Shown here in pieces: positions 6,989 through 14,051 of a DNA stretch of 14,824 nt. The stretch is taken from positions 1 to 14,824 of the forward strand of contig JAHFAA010000031.1 of the NCBI GenBank assembly GCA_023250775.1, written 5' to 3'. This DNA is from Bdellovibrionales bacterium (GTDB lineage Bacteria; Bdellovibrionota; Bacteriovoracia; Bacteriovoracales; Bacteriovoracaceae). Numbering within the stretch: the stretch's first letter is position 1; every line of letters begins with the position of its first letter. The notes under the pieces are model-generated. The model was not told the origin of the DNA, did not search any database, and worked only from the letters and a program-made list of their open reading frames with translations. A program made the position numbers and the translations under genes.

Positions 6989-7810
6989 GTGACCGAAAGC
7001 ATAAAAAACGACGACAACATCACTGTAAAGAAACATATTTTGCATCAAGGGCCTTTTGAGGTTGCGGCCTTAAGCTTTTTTCCCGCCTCGGGTGTGAATC
7101 TGCGCCCTCATTTTGCCATCTTTACCCATGGATTTACTTCTCATAAGGCCAGTATCTTGACCTGGCCCATACGCCTGGCGCAAGAAGGGATTGCCAGTCT
7201 TATTTTTGATTTACCAGGACACTATTTGGGAAGTTTTAATGAAGTGACAAATTTTGAGGATTTTAAGCTTCATGCTCATGAACTTTTCGCCCGGGCCTTT
7301 TCCACTTTGACGACCTTGGCCCCGACCATGCCTAACCGACCTGATTTTTCTCTCATCCTCGGCGGGCATTCCTTGGGGGCCTTGCTGTCGCTGAAGGCCC
7401 TGGGTCTGCCGGAATTTAAGTCTTATAAGACCATCGCCGTGGCGGTTGGTTTTGGAATTTCAAAAGCGCCTCACGGCAAAAATCTTTTTGAAACGCCACT
7501 CTATAAGAGTACGCTACACGTTCGTGGTCAGCTCGTGTCGCCGGCCCTCAATCCAACAGTGGTTTTCTCCTGGATTCGCGAGGAAAAAGAGTCAATTGGA
7601 AGCAATCTTCCGCCTTCGCGCATTCATATGATTGTGGGCCAAGATGATCTGATCGTGACAAACGAAGGAGCTGAGCACCTACGGGAATTCTTATTCGCCA
7701 ACGGACACAATGTCACTCTTGAGCGCCCACCACGCCTCCCTCATCATCTGCCAGAGGAAGCGGCCTCCTATATCAAACGCTTTTTGGTTTCAGAAAAAAT
7801 CTTAAATTAA
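6989..7810 (+). CDS. Alpha/beta-hydrolase family protein (serine hydrolase)
   Basis: This 273-aa protein starts at a GTG with AAAGG seven bases upstream. The nucleophile elbow GGHSLGA puts the catalytic Ser at residue 128. The oxyanion-hole strand is HGFTSHK (47-53). The acid is probably Asp 219 or 220 in VGQDD, and the His is residue 252 or 253 in LPHHLPEE. There is no signal peptide, so it is probably cytoplasmic. The substrate is unknown; esterase, lipase-like and dienelactone-hydrolase-like activities all fit this fold. The stop overlaps that of queG on the opposite strand by nine bases (7802-7810), leaving no room for a separate terminator. Confidence 0.85.
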   Translation: MTESIKNDDNITVKKHILHQGPFEVAALSFFPASGVNLRPHFAIFTHGFTSHKASILTWPIRLAQEGIASLIFDLPGHYLGSFNEVTNFEDFKLHAHELFARAFSTLTTLAPTMPNRPDFSLILGGHSLGALLSLKALGLPEFKSYKTIAVAVGFGISKAPHGKNLFETPLYKSTLHVRGQLVSPALNPTVVFSWIREEKESIGSNLPPSRIHMIVGQDDLIVTNEGAEHLREFLFANGHNVTLERPPRLPHHLPEEAASYIKRFLVSEKILN

Positions 7811-8770
7811 GGCCTTCAAATTTTTTAAAATTCCCACACGGCCGGTGCGCGCTAGTGAGGTTCCCTTAAATTGGCGCTCAAAAGCTTTGTTGCTCATGCC
7901 TTCCAGCTCAGAAATCGTTTCGGTAATAGGACAATCTAAAAAAAAATGTTTTAATTTTTCCTGCAGAGGCGTGAGAGCATCAGGTAACGTTTCCACTTTG
8001 TTCCAGGGACAAACTTCCTGGCAGATATCGCAGCCAAAAATCCATTGCTCTTTATTTTTATATCCTGGTGGAGCGGGAGAATCTTTAAAAAGCTCGATGG
8101 TGAAAGTTGAAATGCAACGTTCCGCTTTGAGAGTGCGGGTCTGCTCATCGATCGCTTGAGTCGGGCACGCTTGAACACAGGCCCGACAAGTTCCACAATG
8201 GTCGGTCTCACGAGTTCGCTTGGAAAAATTTAACTTTTTGTTGATTAACAGCGAAGCAATGATGAACATGCTGCCTTTCTGGCGATTCAGAAGCATGGAA
8301 TTTTTTCCAAACCATCCAAGGCCAGCTCGATGGGCCAGGTCTCGTTCCAGCACAGGATGAATATCCAAGGAAAGAACATAATGCAAATCAGGCAGCTTGC
8401 TTTTGAGAAAAAGGCCAATCGTTTCGAGCGCATCCTTCAAGACAAGATGATAATCCGCTCCCTGAAAGTTGGTCACATAGCGCGCCAAATTTGGGCCGCC
8501 GGCTTTGAGAAAATGGGATTGACCGTAATCAAACAAAAAAACCAGGGCCGATTGAAAATCGGGATAATAGTTCGAGAGTTTTTGGCGCAAAACCGCGCGA
8601 TGATCGGAGAGGTAATGAAGCGGCCCGTGATCGTGGCGAGCAATCCAATCGGCAAATGTTTGATAACTTAAGGTCTGATCTTCATCGGTATAGGCCCAAT
8701 CACAAATGGCAGCAGGCCACGGCGTCTGCGCAAGAAATTTTTGAAAACCGGATTGTGTCAGCGTATCCAT
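7802..8770 (-). CDS. queG: Epoxyqueuosine reductase QueG
   Basis: QueG is a cobalamin-dependent Fe-S enzyme of the cytoplasm that performs the last step of queuosine synthesis, reducing epoxyqueuosine at tRNA position 34 (family knowledge). The 322-aa length fits the family. The core LDIHPVLERDLAHRAGLGWFG at about 135-155 contains the probable catalytic Asp 136, followed by GKNSMLLN. Two 4Fe-4S sites are supplied by Cys 192, 195, 198 and 202 (CGTCRACVQACP) and by Cys 219, 247, 250 and 254 (CDICQEVCPW). The ATG overlaps the pyk stop by one base (TAATG), so translation is probably coupled to pyk. No other queuosine gene is present. Confidence 0.93.
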   Translation of the reverse strand: MDTLTQSGFQKFLAQTPWPAAICDWAYTDEDQTLSYQTFADWIARHDHGPLHYLSDHRAVLRQKLSNYYPDFQSALVFLFDYGQSHFLKAGGPNLARYVTNFQGADYHLVLKDALETIGLFLKSKLPDLHYVLSLDIHPVLERDLAHRAGLGWFGKNSMLLNRQKGSMFIIASLLINKKLNFSKRTRETDHCGTCRACVQACPTQAIDEQTRTLKAERCISTFTIELFKDSPAPPGYKNKEQWIFGCDICQEVCPWNKVETLPDALTPLQEKLKHFFLDCPITETISELEGMSNKAFERQFKGTSLARTGRVGILKNLKALI

Positions 8771-10449
8771 TATCCGCGAGGAATAATTTCAATGGCCCCC
8801 GTGGGACAATTATCAACACAGGCCATGTCAAGGGCACAGCTTTCTACCGTCACCTTATTGATAAAGATTCGGTGCTCCTCATCTTTAGTCGCTCCCCAAA
8901 TCTCGTGTGGGCAGGTGCCGACACAAGCTTGGCATGAAACGCAGGCATGAGTATCGAGATTTATTTGCCCTCGGGAAAATTCGGCACTCTCCAAAGTATC
9001 AGCGCCTCCGATGACCTTGGGCACATCCTTAATGATCTCAACGCGTACGGTATTGGCGGTGCCCTTGGCGAAGAAGCGTCCCTCTCCTCTCGTAATGACG
9101 AGCTTGTCACCATTCTTTAGTTTGTATCGGGCATGAACCAGATCAATGACCTTATCCTCCATCTCCTTGTCATGCTCATCAAAACCTTCCAGTAAAAAAG
9201 GCGTCACGCCCCAATAAAGGGCCATTTTTCTGACCGCCCAAATGTCCGTGGTGACACCGAGAACTTCAGCCAACGGGCGAAAGCGGGTGATGTTCAAACA
9301 AGAGTGTCCACTTTGAGTTACGGCCAAAATAGCCTTGGCGTTTGTTTTTTCAGCAATCAAGGAGGCCGCCACCATCACAGACTTGTTGACGGTTGAAAGA
9401 TCCATATTTCGAAGCAAGGGACGCTCGCGCGGAGTTTTTTCCGCCTCACGAACAATTTTATCCATCATGATGACAGTTTCAGTTGGAAATTTTCCCGATG
9501 CCGTCTCACCACTCAACATCACGGCATCAGTGCCATCCCAAACAGCGTTGGCTACATCCGAGGCCTCGGCCCTTGTGGGAGTACTGTTGTTAATCATGGA
9601 CTCGAGCATCTGTGTGGCGGTAATGACGGGAACGCCTTTTGTATTACAGAGAGCGATAATTTTTTTTTGCACAGCTGGCACTAAATGATTTCCGAGCTCC
9701 ACGCCCATATCTCCGCGGGCCACCATAATGACATCCGAGACGGTGACGATTTCTTCAATATTTTTTACCGCCATGGGCATTTCAATTTTTGCCACAATCG
9801 GAATATTTTTTTTTAGTTTATGCAGAAGATATTTGACCTGCAGGATATCTTCTTTGCGGCGAATGAAGCTGAGAGCGATATAATCGATTCCTTCGCGCAG
9901 ACCGAACATCAAATCTTCACGATCTTTTTCGGTAAAACTTGGCGCTGTGACTTCAACATCGGGAAGATTAATTCCTTTATTTGATTTTAATATTCCTCCA
10001 ACCTCAACCTTGATCAAATAGACATCACGATCACGCTTAAGAGTGCGAGCAACAATCAGTCCGTCATCAAAAAGCACGCGAACATTATCACGACAGTCGT
10101 GCACTAATTTATCATACACGGTAGGAATGTATCGCCCTTGGTATTCGGGGTATTTGTCTTTTGAGGCAGTGGGACCGATAACCCATTCACTGTCACTCTT
10201 AAGTTCCAGAGGTACGGTCAATTTATCAACACGAATTTTTGGTCCCTGAAGATCCATGAGAATGGCGACTTCTTTATTGGCCAGCTTACTTGCCTTGCGA
10301 ATATTTAAAATAAGTTGGTGACTAAGTTCATAAGTCCCATGACTCATATTCACTCGTGCGACATTGACGCCTGCATCAATCAGATCTTTGATTTGAGATA
10401 CTTCTGAGGAAGATGGCCCAAGGGTGGCAACAATTTTGGCCTTACGCAT
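8770..10449 (-). CDS. pyk: Pyruvate kinase with C-terminal ferredoxin domain
   Basis: Pyruvate kinase transfers phosphate from phosphoenolpyruvate to ADP, the last step of glycolysis. This copy is 559 aa against a usual 470-480. Residues 1-480 carry the family marks: ARVNMSHG (31-38), the catalytic Lys 221 in AKIEM, ARGDMGVELG (244-253), ITATQMLESM (276-285) and a C-terminal regulatory-type domain. Residues about 496-559 form a 4Fe-4S dicluster ferredoxin domain, with CVSCQACVGTCP (Cys 503, 506, 509, 513) and CALDMACVDNCP (Cys 538, Asp 541, Cys 544, Cys 548). The second motif has Asp where the second Cys should be. The frame is continuous, so this is a true fusion. GGAG stands eight bases before the ATG. 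It lies 57 bp after the coiled-coil gene and overlaps queG. Confidence 0.95.
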   Translation of the reverse strand: MRKAKIVATLGPSSSEVSQIKDLIDAGVNVARVNMSHGTYELSHQLILNIRKASKLANKEVAILMDLQGPKIRVDKLTVPLELKSDSEWVIGPTASKDKYPEYQGRYIPTVYDKLVHDCRDNVRVLFDDGLIVARTLKRDRDVYLIKVEVGGILKSNKGINLPDVEVTAPSFTEKDREDLMFGLREGIDYIALSFIRRKEDILQVKYLLHKLKKNIPIVAKIEMPMAVKNIEEIVTVSDVIMVARGDMGVELGNHLVPAVQKKIIALCNTKGVPVITATQMLESMINNSTPTRAEASDVANAVWDGTDAVMLSGETASGKFPTETVIMMDKIVREAEKTPRERPLLRNMDLSTVNKSVMVAASLIAEKTNAKAILAVTQSGHSCLNITRFRPLAEVLGVTTDIWAVRKMALYWGVTPFLLEGFDEHDKEMEDKVIDLVHARYKLKNGDKLVITRGEGRFFAKGTANTVRVEIIKDVPKVIGGADTLESAEFSRGQINLDTHACVSCQACVGTCPHEIWGATKDEEHRIFINKVTVESCALDMACVDNCPTGAIEIIPRG

Positions 10450-10506
10450 ACTTCTGTCTCCAAATAATGAATCATCTTAATAGTATCAAAATTGGAGGAG
10501 AAAGTC

Positions 10507-12507
10507 TTAGGCCAAATCTTCTTCAGAGTCTGATTTACGTGGTGAAGTTCTGTTACGCGTGTCAGTGGTTTCACGCGCTCGTTCAAGGGCCTCTTTCATC
10601 TTTTGGATTTTTAATTCGTATTTGTTTTGGATGGCAGTCTTCTCAATTTCGCTGGTTTTGGCCAAGCGCTCATAGTGTTCTCTTGCTTGAGAGGATTGCC
10701 GATGCATTTCAGCACTCGTTTCCTTCCCCATTCTCTCGATAATCTCTTCATAACGCTGACTCAATTTATCGGCCTTGATTTCACCATTTTTTCTGATTTC
10801 ATTTAAGTTCTTATCAAACTCTTGTCGCAGAGATTGGACAACTTTGGCCGTTTCAAAATCTTTGCCTTCTTGGACTTTTTTGAAAGTGCGAAGATCTTCT
10901 TGACGACGCTGTTCCTCTATTACCGTGCGCTGGTCATGCTCACTCGCCGCCTGTTTGGCAAAAGTTGTCAGCTTATCTTCATAGCGAGAGACCAACTTTT
11001 CTTTATCGCTTTCTAAATTATTCACCTTGGTCTCATAGCCATCTATCGATCTTTGAAAACGGTTCCCTAACTCATCTTTTAATTCTTCTCTGGCGTGATA
11101 CAAATCACGCTTGGTTTTTTCGATAAAATCGGTCTTCTCGCGTGCTTGCTCCTCTTGAATGCCGGCAATTGTCTGCAAATTCTTTTCCGCCATAACATTC
11201 ATGCGTCGACCATAGTCGGCACGCTGTTGATCATACTTGGCACGATTGACAGTCCGCTCGTCGGTCAAGGTTTTAGAGGCACTCATCTGATTATCTTTCA
11301 ATTCACCTTTCAATTGATTGCTGATCTGACTGCGCTCAGTTCGATATTTGTCATTCATCGTTGTCAGATCAGAGCGATATTGTTTTTCGCGACCATCTTG
11401 ATCTTTATAATTCGACAGCGCCTGTTGTCGCATAGTTTCCTGCGCCATATCCATCATGTGCGCCTTATCTTGAGTGCTTTGAACTCGCGCATCTTCGAGA
11501 TTGTTCTTCATGCGTCCCAGACGGTCATCGCTGGCGCGTTTAAAACGCTCGAGCTCCAGCTTTGCTTCATCTCCTACACCGCCATTATTGGCAATGGCGG
11601 TGGCACGACGTTCGAGAGTGGCAAGTTCTTTGCTGTGTTCTCGATCACGATTGCGTAGTTGCACTGTTGCGTTATTAAGAATTCCTCTTTGATCACTGTC
11701 ATTACGCTGCTGAATTTGCCCCATGAGGTGATTGTAATTATCAATCATATCCTGCTCATGGGCCTGATTGATCGATTGAACCTGGCCAACCTGATCTTGC
11801 TGGGATTCTCTCATTTGCCGTGCTTCTTCTTCCCGAGCGCGATTCACGGCCTCCATTCCTGCCTGCAATTTGGACTGCATTTGTCCTTTTTCAATATTAT
11901 TTTGTCGGACGATTTCATGCTGATCTTCGTCTTTTTGCTTCACAAGATTTTGTTTGTCGGCGGCAACCTTATCGCGATAACTCTGATAAGCAAGATTTCC
12001 TTTCTCTTGGATTTTTTCTATTTCATCATTGTGTTTTTGCTTTTCGCTTCTGGTAACATCCCTATAGTGCGAGGCTGAATCATCTAATTTTTGCTGATTT
12101 TGAATATCATTGCCACGTGTACTGCGATCGTAATTTTCCTTGATCTCATTTAATCTTTTGGAAAAATTATTGCGGTCGATGGAAGAATCTTGGTCAAACT
12201 GCTCACGGGCCGTGCGCATTTTATTGTTATATTCTTCCTGCTGACGCTCGACTTCTTCTTTGGAACGTGATGTCTGCTTCTCTGCTGCACGCTGGGCGGT
12301 TTCCTCAACCTCTCTTAAAGAGTCGTCATAGCCCGTTCTCTGACTTTGCTCGCGAGCACGATGGGTCTCGGCAAGATCCGCCTTTTCTTTTTCTGAATTA
12401 CGCCGAATCTCTTCGGCCTTCTTGGTATATCCATCGCGGGCTTCTGCGATGCGGGTGTTGTAATCGTTGATATCCATCTTCCCTCTTGATTCCCTCGTGG
12501 GGGCCAT
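10507..12507 (-). CDS. Very long coiled-coil protein built from 11-residue repeats
   Basis: The product is 666 aa from the ATG at 12507, or 656 aa from the ATG at 12477; both have short-spaced ribosome sites (AAGG, GAGG). It has no Cys or Trp, and Pro only at residues 3 and 656. Aromatic residues or His recur at positions equal to 5 modulo 11 in the first arm (16, 27, 49, 60, 93, 104, 115, 126, 148, 159, 258). In the second arm they recur at 3 modulo 11 (322, 377, 388, 432, 509, 542, 564, 586, 630). Hydrophobic residues lie four and seven places later. A glycine hinge (about 307-313) separates the arms, and the tail is acidic (SDSEEDLA). There is no signal or membrane segment, so it is probably a cytoplasmic rod. 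A cytoskeletal or scaffold role, such as Bdellovibrio's intermediate-filament-like Ccrp, is conjecture. Confidence 0.85.
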   Translation of the reverse strand: MAPTRESRGKMDINDYNTRIAEARDGYTKKAEEIRRNSEKEKADLAETHRAREQSQRTGYDDSLREVEETAQRAAEKQTSRSKEEVERQQEEYNNKMRTAREQFDQDSSIDRNNFSKRLNEIKENYDRSTRGNDIQNQQKLDDSASHYRDVTRSEKQKHNDEIEKIQEKGNLAYQSYRDKVAADKQNLVKQKDEDQHEIVRQNNIEKGQMQSKLQAGMEAVNRAREEEARQMRESQQDQVGQVQSINQAHEQDMIDNYNHLMGQIQQRNDSDQRGILNNATVQLRNRDREHSKELATLERRATAIANNGGVGDEAKLELERFKRASDDRLGRMKNNLEDARVQSTQDKAHMMDMAQETMRQQALSNYKDQDGREKQYRSDLTTMNDKYRTERSQISNQLKGELKDNQMSASKTLTDERTVNRAKYDQQRADYGRRMNVMAEKNLQTIAGIQEEQAREKTDFIEKTKRDLYHAREELKDELGNRFQRSIDGYETKVNNLESDKEKLVSRYEDKLTTFAKQAASEHDQRTVIEEQRRQEDLRTFKKVQEGKDFETAKVVQSLRQEFDKNLNEIRKNGEIKADKLSQRYEEIIERMGKETSAEMHRQSSQAREHYERLAKTSEIEKTAIQNKYELKIQKMKEALERARETTDTRNRTSPRKSDSEEDLA

Positions 12508-12534
12508 AAGGCCTTATCCTAAGTTTAACCTAGG
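12506..12534. promoter_or_regulatory. Two adjacent palindromes at the start of the coiled-coil gene
   Basis: ATAAGGCCTTAT (12506-12517) is a perfect 12-bp palindrome that includes the first two bases of the upstream ATG. Next to it, CCTAAGTT-T-AACCTAGG (12518-12534) is an inverted repeat with one mismatch. They fill the gap between the preceding terminator and the gene, so any promoter of the gene must overlap them. They could be an operator or a leader hairpin. If the leader hairpin forms it would hide the first ATG and favour the one at 12477. Confidence 0.35.
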
Positions 12535-12540
12535 TTATAT

Positions 12541-12576
12541 AAAAAAAAGGGCCCTGGTACGAATTGCCCAGGGCCC
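12541..12576 (-). terminator. Intrinsic terminator of the DsbA-like gene
   Basis: On the minus strand GGGCCCTGG and CCAGGGCCC form a perfect 9-bp stem with a 10-nt loop, followed by eight T. It stands 33 bp after the stop of the DsbA-like gene and separates it from the coiled-coil gene. Confidence 0.93.
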
Positions 12577-12609
12577 CCTCAATAACTGGTTAATTTAAGA
12601 AGGAAACGA

Positions 12610-13653
12610 CTATTTAGCTAATTCCTCGTCGATTAAATCGGAAAAAAACTCCACTTCTCGAGCGCCATTGATAATCCGACCGTTGATAAAAAAGGTCGGG
12701 GTAGATTTGACTTCGATATTTTGTGCCTGATCCATATCCTTTGTGATGGCATCGGTATACTTGCTGGCATCCAAGCAGGCATCAAATTTTTTGCTATCAA
12801 GTCCGATCGATTTGGCGGTTGCTTTCAAGTCGGCAATTTCAAGCTTGGTTTGATCAGCAAACATCTTGTCATGCATCTTCCAAAATTTGTCCATCCCCTG
12901 CTCGTTCGCACAAAGGCCGGCAATGGCGGCAGGCATAGCTTGTTTGTGAAACGGAAGCGGAAAGTTTTTGAAAACAACTTTCAGTTTTTTGCCATACTTC
13001 TTTCTTAGTTCGGCAACAATCTGAGAACCTTTTTGGCAAAATGGACATTGGAAATCACTAAACTCAACCAGAGTAACTTTGGCATCGGCAGCGCCTTCAA
13101 AGGGTGAACCTTCGGTGGGGATTTCAAAGACCGGCCAGGTTGGTTTGGCGATATACATTTCTACCGGATGTTTCTTGGTTTGTTCGGCAAGCCATTTTTC
13201 CAGGAATTCTTTCTTCTTTTCCATCGCCAAGAATTTTTTGATGCGCTCACGCATCTGATCATTGATTTGCTCTCTTGGAATACTTCGATCGGTAATCAGC
13301 TTATCCACATCTTTTTCAGAAATATTGATGGTTGAGGCAATATATTTGTCGAGATATTCGTCGTTGGAAAGGCCTTTTTTGCGAGGATCGGCCTCCATAA
13401 ATTTTTCCATTAAATAGGCTTGGGCCTTGTTCATTTTGATCTCGTAGACTTTGAGTTCGGCCTCAAAAATATCGCTTTCGGCCCCCTTATAGAGTTCCGC
13501 CTCAGTGACAATTTTATCCATAAATTTAAGTGCCGCCCCAGGTGATGGCGCTGGCTTGAAGATATAATTAGGACGAGAATCGGCCTTTTCAGCGCACGCA
13601 ACGTACAGACCTAACATGCCGAGCATGATTAAAAGTAAACTAGATTTTCCCAT
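12610..13653 (-). CDS. Exported DsbA-family thioredoxin-like protein
   Basis: The ATG at 13653 is chosen over one 13 codons upstream because AAGGGG lies seven bases before it and the protein then begins with a signal peptide; the product is 347 aa. The hydrophobic stretch to residue 19 ends at Cys 20 (LYVAC). This is a possible lipoprotein site but lacks the usual Leu/Val/Ile at -3. Residues about 40-165 are charged and helical, like the N-terminal part of SurA-type chaperones. The thioredoxin-fold domain (about 175-347) has the active site CPFC (203-206), the cis-Pro loop STPTFF (Pro 319) and a second Cys pair (248, 293) typical of the Thioredoxin_4/DsbA group. It probably acts on disulfides in the periplasm; oxidase or isomerase direction cannot be told. 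It ends in its own terminator. Confidence 0.9.
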   Translation of the reverse strand: MGKSSLLLIMLGMLGLYVACAEKADSRPNYIFKPAPSPGAALKFMDKIVTEAELYKGAESDIFEAELKVYEIKMNKAQAYLMEKFMEADPRKKGLSNDEYLDKYIASTINISEKDVDKLITDRSIPREQINDQMRERIKKFLAMEKKKEFLEKWLAEQTKKHPVEMYIAKPTWPVFEIPTEGSPFEGAADAKVTLVEFSDFQCPFCQKGSQIVAELRKKYGKKLKVVFKNFPLPFHKQAMPAAIAGLCANEQGMDKFWKMHDKMFADQTKLEIADLKATAKSIGLDSKKFDACLDASKYTDAITKDMDQAQNIEVKSTPTFFINGRIINGAREVEFFSDLIDEELAK

Positions 13654-13684
13654 TTCATGGCCCCTTATTTTTAATAAAAAACTA

Positions 13685-13743
13685 ATGCGCATATCTTATC
13701 TCAGAATATCACAGTGGCCAAAAGAAAATTCAAAAATGCGCAT
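13685..13743 (-). promoter_or_regulatory. Candidate promoter of the DsbA-like gene flanked by twin ATGCGCAT palindromes
   Basis: On the minus strand, TTGGCC (13716-13721) and TAAGAT (13693-13698) are 17 bp apart, each matching consensus at four of six positions. The self-complementary octamer ATGCGCAT occurs on both sides, at 13685-13692 and 13736-13743, 51 bp apart, and may be paired operator sites. Another -10 reading (TATTCT) is possible. Confidence 0.35.
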
Positions 13744-13782
13744 TGTTCCAAATATGGTCAAATGAAGAATGAAACAAATCAA

Positions 13783-13812
13783 TTGACAGGCCTCGTAACA
13801 AATTTTTATAGT
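13783..13812 (+). promoter_or_regulatory. Sigma70 promoter of tRNA-Val
   Basis: A perfect TTGACA (13783-13788) is followed after 18 bp by TATAGT (13807-13812), or after 17 bp by TTATAG. The tRNA begins 26 nt after the -10 box. Confidence 0.7.
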
Positions 13813-13837
13813 AGCGATCAATTACATTACAGAAGAT

Positions 13838-13912
13838 GGCCGCGTAGCTCAGTGGTAGAGCACTGCCTTGACATGGCAGGGGTCACAAGTTCAATCCTTG
13901 TCGCGACCACCA
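13838..13912 (+). tRNA. tRNA-Val(GAC)
   Basis: The D-arm is GCTC-AGTGGTA-GAGC. The anticodon stem CTGCC/GGCAG encloses TTGACAT, giving GAC, which reads GUC. The T-arm is ACAAG-TTCAATC-CTTGT, and CCA is encoded. The acceptor arm GGCCGCG/CGCGACC has a C3-A70 mismatch, which is unusual; a T at position 3 would restore pairing. A copy of its 3' tail follows 109 nt downstream. Confidence 0.93.
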
Positions 13913-14020
13913 CTCTTCTTTGATTCAGAACTATTCATTTCAGTCGATACGCTCAAAAAGGCTTCGCCGTTTTTTTGAGCTACCTTTGTCCCGGCCAGCG
14001 GCCGGGATGTCGCGACCACC
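13913..14020 (+). repeat. tRNA-tail unit behind tRNA-Val
   Basis: This 108-nt unit ends in TGTCGCGACCACC (14008-14020), identical to 13 nt of the tRNA-Val 3' end (13899-13911) but with T instead of the last A of CCA. It holds two hairpins: an A5/T7-flanked one at 13951-13980, and CCCGGCC-AGC-GGCCGGG (13990-14006) just before the tail. The order (A/T-flanked hairpin, small GC hairpin, tRNA tail) is the same as in Leu unit A, although the sequences differ. Confidence 0.7.
13951..13980. terminator. Bidirectional intrinsic terminator between tRNA-Val and the mobA-like gene
   Basis: The arms GCTCAAAAA and TTTTTGAGC enclose a GGC-TTC-GCC core. T7 follows the core on the plus strand and T5 on the minus strand, so it can end both the tRNA-Val transcript and the converging mobA-like gene. 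If it is efficient on the plus strand, the tail copy beyond it would rarely be transcribed. Confidence 0.65.
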
Positions 14021-14051
14021 TTAAGCTAACAAAGGACAAATTTAAACTTGG

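Noticed and set aside
9660..9668. Run of nine T (A on the coding strand) in pyk as a phase-variation tract
   Set aside because: It encodes ordinary Lys-Lys-Ile in a conserved housekeeping enzyme, so switching is unlikely.
11095..12078. Long hydrophobic open frames on the plus strand opposite the coiled-coil gene
   Set aside because: They are reverse complements of Glu/Gln/Lys/Arg-rich codons, which produce Leu/Phe/Ile-rich shadows. They have no proper start context.
13714..13923. Small plus-strand open frame of 69 codons
   Set aside because: It reads straight through the tRNA-Val promoter and gene, and its product resembles nothing.
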